Below are positions 56,928 to 64,000 of a DNA stretch of 64,000 bases, piece by piece. The position numbers and the translations under genes were made by a program. The notes beneath the pieces were generated by a model. The model saw only the letters and a program-made list of their open reading frames with translations, ran no database searches and was not told the DNA's origin. The stretch's first letter is position 1; every line of letters starts with the position of its first letter. This DNA is from Ianthella basta (taxonomy: Eukaryota > Porifera > Demospongiae > Verongiida > Ianthellidae): NCBI GenBank assembly GCA_964019415.1, contig OZ025869.1, positions 6,644,882 to 6,708,881 of the forward strand, in the 5' to 3' direction.

Positions 56928-57155
56928 GCTACGTCCCACGACGGATGAGAGTTCCGAGATTCATGATGCAGCCGAAAATGGTACGGAAGAGGGTTCTGAG
57001 ACTCATACTGTTGATGCTGATGAAGGAGCTGAGGACGGTATGCAAGTGGTTCCTGAGAGTGATGAAGAAACCGAGAATAGTGCTGTACCAGAGGGGCAGC
57101 AGTGGCAGGACTTCATGCAGTTATTACCCCATTGTGCTGACACTACCATATAATG
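56928..57155 (+). other. Acidic coding-like stretch
   Basis: One frame reads TDESSEIHDAAENGTEEGSE, TADEG-like acidic residues and VPESDEETENSAVPEGQQWQ, ending DTTI and stop. The composition resembles an acidic N-terminal region of a transposon or nuclear protein, but no domain was recognised and the start is unclear. Confidence 0.3.
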
Positions 57156-57389
57156 CTGTCGCATCTAATTTTAATTCAGAGTCCAAGGTGACGTGTCCAT
57201 GCTTGGAGACTGGAACTGTAGATGGCAGTATTGACAACGATTTACAGGCCAACTGTTCAAATCTTCCACTGCCGATAGGGTCAGTGACAGCATGCACTGA
57301 TGAGTTAGTACCTCAGGCAAGCAGTTTTGTTATGCCACCAGAGACAGCAATTGCCCTAAAAATCAAATGCACTTTATATCATCTGTGAA

Positions 57390-59045
57390 TGCATGCATCT
57401 ATGCACAATTCTATTGAAAAGATGCATATAAAGTGTAAAATTAATGAAATTCTTTTCACATTTCATCCAAGATGGTCTTGCAGTCTTCTTCTGTGGGGGC
57501 ACTGAATTAGGCCCAGATAAATAATTATTTTTCTTGAGCCTATATTTCCTTTCTCCAATGCTTTCACACACTACCAATAATGCTTTCAATGAGTACCCAT
57601 AATTCTCATAAATTGCTTGAAAAATTTGAGTGACTGTACAAAGAGATATCATTCAACAACGCTTATACTGTAACATAAACAGAGGTTTGAACATATAGTC
57701 CTCAAGAGCACTTTCTTGTTGCCGCCTCTTAGACATTCCGCACTGATTCAAAACCGAAAAAAGGCGGAGAGGAACGTGTTTTGCTGTTGGATTTGTAGTT
57801 TGTCATTTGCGACAGACAGACAGTATCTGTGACATTTAACTACAAAGAAACACATTGATATGGAGGAGATGTGCAATCACACCGAGGCAATGGAAGCTGA
57901 AATGGCTAACATGCTGCACGCCGAGGCAATGGAAGTTGAAATGGCTAACATGCTGATTCTGGTGAGCTTGGATGGAGCTAAACCTTTGCAGCACAGTCCC
58001 CGCTCACAGCACATCACTCAACAGATAAGGGACACAATAACTGAGAACAGTTCCGCTGGAACTGAGAAGATAATGATATGAACACAAGATCAATGGGAGA
58101 GATTTGTGTGATGGTGAGTCTGTAGTGGAACCTACTGTTTGCTGTTGATATTGGCAGGTATGCTAACATCCCTTTCAGGAAGCACTCATACATGCAACAG
58201 ACGCTACGTCAAAATGTAACAATGCACTAAATCATAAAGTACTATACAATCTCAGAGTGTGGTTGTACAATTTCTACACAGTCGCTCCTACTCGCACAAC
58301 CACAACTCTTAACTTTGCCGGGACTAGTGGTCGTCACAATTGGGTAGTTGCCTTGCTGAAATGCTTGCCAGACGTTTGGCAGAGATACCAGAAGGTATCT
58401 TTTGTAAGTGATGTCTGGAAGTGGTCATGACAACTACGTTTGACTGTACATACAACCAAACACTGAGGACATACTGTACAGCTAAACACTGGAGAACAGC
58501 TGAGGAATTACTGTAAATCAGTTTACCTGCAAGGAATTTTGAATTTTCCTCAAAGCCATGTTTCTATAAAATCTCATTTGATTGCGCCACTATATCAGGA
58601 GATTTGCCATTCAACACTATGGCCAGGTCATTGCAGTCCTCGAGCCCTCTACACTCTTCAGCAGTGACCAGGTTAGCTAATTGTACTTCAGCAAGAACTG
58701 AGAGAGAATGGACAGGGAGCACAATCGAGATACAGAAAGCACTGGCTCCCCCAATTAGGAAGGATATGAAGGGAATGGGGAAATGGATTGGGGATCTGTT
58801 GGGCACCCCAATGAGAGAGTGTACCACCAAGGAGATTTAGCCGGGCGGCCTGTGCATCGTATCATATGTTATGGCGCTACATTTGTTATCACAGCTGCAG
58901 TTCTGTTCAGCTGCAGGGATCTACAGGATTTAGACACCTGGTATCTAAATGATTTAGATCCTGCGCAAAATAATAGATGAAGTATACAAGTTTTAGAAAC
59001 ATCGCTTAGAATGGCCATTACCATGGTAACGAGATCTATGTATAG
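57390..59045. other. Stretch with only short open frames
   Basis: A 73-residue frame at 57860-58081 starts MEEMCNHTEAMEAEMANMLH and contains a duplicated EAMEVEMANML. A minus-strand helical piece near 58560-58680 reads LAEVQLANLVTAEECRGLED. Neither is assigned to a family. Confidence 0.35.
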
Positions 59046-59048
59046 ATT

Positions 59049-59164
59049 AAACCCTGCTTCTGAGGTGCTACGGATATATCACCGAGGTGGTCAATTGTAT
59101 CGCCTGAGGGTGATATGAATTGACCAAGGTGATATATCCGGTAGCACCTCAGAAGCCAGGGTTT
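59049..59164. repeat. Fold-back hairpin with 47 bp arms
   Basis: The left arm 59049-59096 (CTTCTGAGGTGCTACGGATA and on) and right arm 59118-59164 (TATCCGGTAGCACCTCAGAA and on) are reverse complements with a handful of mismatches and small indels. The 21 base spacer is itself partly GGTGATAT-like. It looks like a small non-autonomous element. Confidence 0.9.
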
Positions 59165-59937
59165 AACCAGTTTGTAGCCATCTTATTTAAAATGTTGGCA
59201 CCAGGAGTTGGTATGGAAAACACAGTCTGCTATAAGAAACGCAGCAACTTTCTCACGCTTTTGTGGCTGCTTTGGCTAGTGCTAGAGTTTTAATGTGTAC
59301 CAACCGTTATATTGTCTTGGAACGTACTGGTGTACAGAATGGGGGTGCTGCGAGATGGACAATCCTGAATTTGAGGAACCCCGTACAAAGAAGAAGAAAT
59401 GTGTGATGTCACCTAGTGGTTGAGGTAAGATGCACTTTGCTCCTCCCGAGTCTCCTGGAAAGGTGTAGGAAATATATGCGGCGGGTATGTCCTACCAACA
59501 ACGAAGAGGTGCACTAAGTCCGCCGTGAGGCAGAGAAAGAAAATCAGGCTCCAATACAAGAATGGCGTGCTGCTTCTGTAGTTTCAGCATCAGTTCAGGC
59601 CAGACAGATAGGACTCATGGAAGCTGGACAGTGTCAGCAAAGCCCTTGTATCTGTTTTGCGGTGGAGAAAAATGTTTAGGAATGGCCAAGAAGGCGATCA
59701 AATATTACTTTAAGACTGTAGACATCTACCAAGGACACGCCAGCATCCATCCAGCACTAAAGTGTTTAGGCTGTAAGGGAGGAGATGAGAGTCAACCAAG
59801 AGCAAAGCATGGAAAGTAGCAGAAGATCACATCTGAGGACAAAGCCAGGAATGGACAATATGCTGCCAAGAATGGTGTCAGTACTGCTCTGCGCACTTAA
59901 GGAGCACCAGAACATTCCCTAGCCTAAAGGAAAGTAT
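59165..59937. other. Stretch with one short open frame
   Basis: The frame at 59562-59819 (85 residues: MACCFCSFSISSGQTDRTHG and on) shows no recognisable domain. Confidence 0.3.
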
Positions 59938-60173
59938 TGTGACAATTTAAAGAGACTTTGTGTCTGTACTAGCTATCTCATCTAGGCCCTGACATTACTT
60001 GATTTTGTCGACTCTGTGCCTGTTCCCTCACACCTGACCCTTTGTAAATCCATCACAACAAGTAATCCCATGTGTATATAAGGAGCACATTTCATTGTGT
60101 GACCAGTCGCCCTGTGTTGGTTAATCCCTGTTCAATTGAGTTGGTATGCGCACAAAAGCTGCTGTTAGTAACA
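59938..60173. repeat. Solo LTR, copy 2
   Basis: 236 bases, same family as 47652-47886 and the same orientation, with about 20 differences by eye. TG...CA ends and a 4 base duplication GTAT (59934-59937 and 60174-60177). Confidence 0.8.
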
Positions 60174-60177
60174 GTAT

Positions 60178-62070
60178 CGTTTGTTGCTGGAAGAATGCAT
60201 ATTGCGGCGAACTGCAATGGGGATTGAGGAAGAGAGACGGAACTACTTAGATAGAAAGACATTCATAAACGGTCAGAAACAATCCCCAAAGCACCAATAG
60301 AATGAACCAAAGTATACAGCAATGCCTGAGCCAATCTAGGTGTTGTTATTGTGCTCGCAAAGGGAGTCATTCCACGAAATTTTCAGGGCTTCTCAAAGTT
60401 AAAATTGCAAAAAATGTCAGGTAAAATGCATTCTGAAAATTTGTATATATGTGATACCGCTAATCTACCAGGCTCCTAGAAAGGTCCACACAGTTTGTTT
60501 GTATGACCAATGATCTGTGTTCAGCATGATTATTATTACTTGTTGTATCATGGAATGTTGAAACTTCATTCATGCTTTGCAGTGGTGACTGGACAATTGT
60601 GCTTCAGAAGTGTGGAAGAAGCAGTAGTGCCTCTAGTAAATGGAGCATATCTGCTATATCAAAATTTAACTGGTTTGGAAATTAAATCCCATCCAAGGTG
60701 AAGACTATGCACAGAACAGCTTCACTGCTTGTAAATCATTGCTTTGACTATTAACTCAATAATGGCACATTAACTGAATAATGGGCTTCTTGCTTCCAAA
60801 GTCAGTAATTTGAAGATTCATGAAACTGTGGGGTTCAAGAAAATGGAGCTCTTAATGCCCAGCATAACACAGACAAAAGTGTTTGTTAGGAAGATAAGTG
60901 GAAATGGTAGATGATGCTAGCAACTTACAGGGAAAAGTAAATAGAAGGTGTTTAAACAGCTAATGAATCTGTGCACATTCTTGTTGGTACAGTCTCAACT
61001 ACTATTGGAATGTTGGTCAACACTGAACAAAGCTCCCTTAGCCAACCAGATTCTGCAGCAGAGCAATTGCCTGATACTCAAAACTATTTTGTACTAGGCT
61101 AAGGCCAAAGCCAAGTTCCAAGGAACAGCAGTAAGAGCAAAACTGGTAGAGCAGAAAAGGCACTTATGTGGTCTTAGTGTTAAATTCAAATGTGCAGTGA
61201 GTATTCCTGGTCCAGTTCCACAGGTATTATTATAGTATAAGAACAAAGGCATGATGGAAGGGGGCTGCCACACAGAGATAGAGAATGGAAATGTGGCAAG
61301 TAAAGCACGTGTGATACCGATGGGCAGTGTTGCATTTTAGCAAAGATAGCACAACTACCGTATTATACAAACGGAAAGTCACGCTACTCCTGAACAGTAT
61401 GAAGAACCACACCAAGAAACTGCTTACAAGGAAGGGAGGCTGTACAGTATACAGTGCTATTCTTACTTCTATGCCTGCGCGTGCTGTTGTGAAGAAGCGC
61501 CGTTGCTTTTTTTCATGTTTCGTCTTATTATTATTCTTCGTCTTCTTCTTCTCCGTCAACTGTAGCGCACGAACAATTGGGAGCAAGAGAATAATTTACC
61601 CACAGTTCTACAGTGCTTTCAACTGGTAAGTGCCTTTGTAGGTTAGATGACTCCCTGAGCAAGTTCACAGATGGAGGTTGTTAGAACTTAGGGAGGGGTT
61701 CCTGGGAGAAAGGTGCCATTTACGCTGACGACACCAAGGTTTTGGCCACCATGATTCACCTAATCCTCCTTCAGTTTCCATTCAATACTTTCACAACACA
61801 GTCAGATGACTGTTCGAAGGAGAATACACGACTAGCTTTGACTGGCGCTTGCCTGCGTGCCGTTATCGAAGGTTATCCACAGTCGTGCCATTTGACAGCC
61901 ATCTGCAATTACTGTGCAGTCACTTCCGGCTGGCACTTTAGGCCCAGTACCTGCCACTTCCAGTTCCACTCCACAACTTACATCAGGGGTGTTACTGTAG
62001 GTATGTATGGTGCAACTCTCTTGTATGTAGGGGCTATACATCTCAACCATCTGTGGTGTGGGTAGTTGTT
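60178..62070. other. No gene recognised
   Basis: Open frames at 60510-60701 and 61327-61629 have no domain signal. Nothing else was seen. Confidence 0.4.
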
Positions 62071-62897
62071 TACCGTATTTGTCCGTATAGAGGCCAGGCT
62101 CAAATAGAGCCCAGGCTCGAATAGAGGCCAGGGCTTGAATAGTGGCCGGGGGTCAGGAGGCCAGTACATTAATAGAGGCCGGGTCCGAATAGTGGCCGGG
62201 TCCCGAATAGTGGCCGGCTTCGTCGCAATTGACACGGAATGCCTCTCGATCGACGATTTTGTGCTCCTTAGCAACTGCAAGTCGCTTGTTACACTTCACA
62301 GTTGCCAAGGATCATCAGAGTTGCAAGAGCGATGTCTAAGACAGAATGTCGTAAGGTAGGAGAGGGGGGTTCCGAACAAGACGGGGTTTCCGAACAGGGT
62401 GCTGCATTTCACCTGCACTCAGTAGAACAGCTTCCGTTTCTGTACGCAGTTAGCACAAGAGTCAATGTATAAACTGACACAACGAGAAGCTGTTTCTTTG
62501 AATGCAGACGAAGTGCGGCTCAGTGTTCAGAAACCCCATCTTGTTCGGAAAAACCCTACTTTACCTTACGATGTCTCCTTCAAGCCATTGACTGCACAGA
62601 GAAGATGACCAAGGAAGCCGCTGCCACCTTATACACGTGGTGGCCTCTAACAATGCTCTCTTTCACAACAGAAACAATCGCGTGCGAATCTTGACTTGCA
62701 GTCATTCTCCCTATGCGCGGAGCCATACTTACCACTGGTTTTATATTGGAAACAAGGCCAAGTATTAGAAGAAAATATTTAGAAAAAATATTTTAATAGA
62801 AGCCGGGCCTGAATAGAAGCCGGGCTCGAATAGAGGCTGGGTCGAAACTCCTGGGAAAGAAATAGCGGCCTGGGCCTCTATTCGGACAAATACGGTA
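62071..62897. mobile_element. MITE-like element with internal GAATAGAGGCCGGG repeats
   Basis: Inverted ends: TACCGTATTTGTCCGTATAG AGGCC at the left and GGCCTCTATTCGGACAAATA CGGTA at the right, about 25 bases with one mismatch. The termini suggest a TA target. Inside each end are five to seven degenerate copies of GAATAGAGGCCGGGC. No transposase. A second inverted-repeat element sits inside it. Confidence 0.8.
62346..62574. mobile_element. Nested inverted-repeat element
   Basis: The left arm (62346-62395, with TTCCGAACAAGACGGGGTTT) and right arm (62525-62574, with AAACCCCATCTTGTTCGGAA) pair over about 50 bases; both outer ends carry CGTAAGGTA. It is 229 bases and inserted within the larger MITE. 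Confidence 0.75.
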
Positions 62898-64000
62898 GGT
62901 ACATAAAGCCAGCATATCCCTCCTGACAGTGAAAGAATATTGGGTTTATGGGTGCTGCTAGGTGATAAAGCCAGGCTAGACCTATGGACAATATTTCCTG
63001 AATCAAGTATTTTTGGGGGGCTACAGCCCCTAACCCCCTGTTCTGCTACCCTAGCCTGCATCACAACTAATAGAACTCTCAGCTTATCCAAACATAAGTA
63101 ATTGTAATGATTAAATATTCTACTCACCTGCCACAGCCTACCCTAGGCTGCCCACCCAGACACAACCCACATTGTGCTACACACCCTGTTATGATTCAGA
63201 GAAAGTTTGGAAGCCTTAAAAGTTGACCAGCCCATGTGTAAGTTGCATTACATAAAAAGTAGAGAAACAAGAGTGTGTAAAAATGTTTCCTCCAAAAACA
63301 AGGGCAGATGTAGGGAGGTGCAGTGTGTACCTATGGCAAAACTACCTGGTGAAAAAAACATAAGAACAAGGAGGGGGGCCAGTCCATGCACCTGTTACTA
63401 CGTGGATACAGATATCCTAGGCTGTTCAGCTGCCACTGTGTGAAACAACCTGTCGGCCATTTTGTCTCTTGCCTTACGTCACACGCGTGATGAATAGCTA
63501 CGGAAACTGCCAGCCTTGGAGGTGCAAGAAAATGGACATCTCACTTTTTGAGTAGTGTTGAGTAGTGTTGAATTACTCTGGCAAAGATGTTAATAAAATG
63601 CTTTTGATGTGAACAGAACTGGAAGCTGAAGAAAAGTACATTGCTTTCTGGGGGTTTCTGTATCAATTTCAGGCCAGTTCAAGGAACATCTGAAGAATCC
63701 GCGTGTCAATTGGTAACTTCAGAAGAGTTCCTATGCGCTCGTCGCCCAAGGGGGCGTTTATCTTGTCTGAACCCTTAACTACAGCAGGACTGTACTATCG
63801 TCTGACTGTGGTCTCTAAGCAAACATGTCTGTGGACTGAATGTGAGTCCTGTTTGTGTAGAGCTCTATAATATTGCTGTCCATATTGCCGTCCATTGCTT
63901 TGTCCAGGATGCTAATCTTGATCAGTTTTGTGTCCCGGCTATCTTGTCCATGTGCAAGGAGCTGTCTCAATTCTTTGCATGTCTTCCTCATCTCGCGGAT
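62898..64000. other. No gene recognised
   Basis: Open frames at 62765-63127 (minus) and 63207-63443 (plus) show no domain. The former runs out of the MITE edge and is incidental. Confidence 0.4.

Overview
The window looks like the genome of an early-branching marine animal, most likely a sponge; this is inference. Seen: genes are cut by short GT-AG introns, the base composition is moderate with many TGCATGCA-type words, there are short runs of the metazoan telomere repeat CCCTAA, and the proteins recognised (KMT5A-type SET, BEN, BTB, MBD-like and PHD-like domains, PiggyBac, RTE-like and CR1/L2-like LINEs, Penelope, Ty3/gypsy) are an animal mix. No rRNA, tRNA or CRISPR was recognised. Almost the whole window is accessory, transposon-rich DNA; no ordinary housekeeping gene was found.

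Left part (1-31 kb). A 50-54 bp repeat block and a 56 bp satellite fill 1-1058. They stop about ten bases before the stop codon of the best gene here: a six-exon minus-strand gene (1069-4546). Its exons sum to 2706 bases and keep frame through every GT-AG junction. It encodes about 901 residues: an acidic repeat region, a KMT5A-like SET methyltransferase domain, a C2HC-type zinc knuckle, and a complete-looking tyrosine recombinase (YR). After it come a decayed multi-exon gene with a DDTSGN motif (6.7-9.1 kb), with the 5' end of a 2A-bearing LINE in one intron; a MULE transposase fragment; a BTB fragment; two tail-to-tail LINE C-terminal fragments; a small BEN-domain gene; and a Mutator-like transposase gene with an MBD-like N-terminus (15.4-17.6 kb, minus). 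A broken Ty3/gypsy fossil, a LINE piece and a Penelope piece fill 22.3-24.9 kb. A second, decayed SET-YR locus (25.4-31.1 kb, plus) has a paralogous SET exon joined to a different YR family.

Middle (31-45 kb). A PiggyBac transposase relic lies between two copies of a 420 bp repeat. A nearly intact RTE-like LINE (36705-39959) with an 11 bp target-site duplication sits inside one copy of a longer repeat, and the second copy of that repeat (41952-42711) preserves the empty site. A Myb/SANT-like exon at 40.2 kb is homologous to one at 19.8 kb.

Right part (45-64 kb). This part holds a MITE-like element, two solo LTRs of one family, and a decayed minus-strand multi-exon gene. A Penelope-like element at 49.5-50.9 kb has 153 bp inverted terminal repeats, each with a hammerhead-ribozyme-like motif. 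It also holds a PHD-like LINE ORF1 piece, a decayed gene of an unnamed animal family, several fold-back hairpins, and a MITE nested in another MITE at 62.1-62.9 kb. The two SET-YR loci are the most interesting content: a chromatin-modifying domain physically joined to a DNA recombinase, seen twice with different recombinases.
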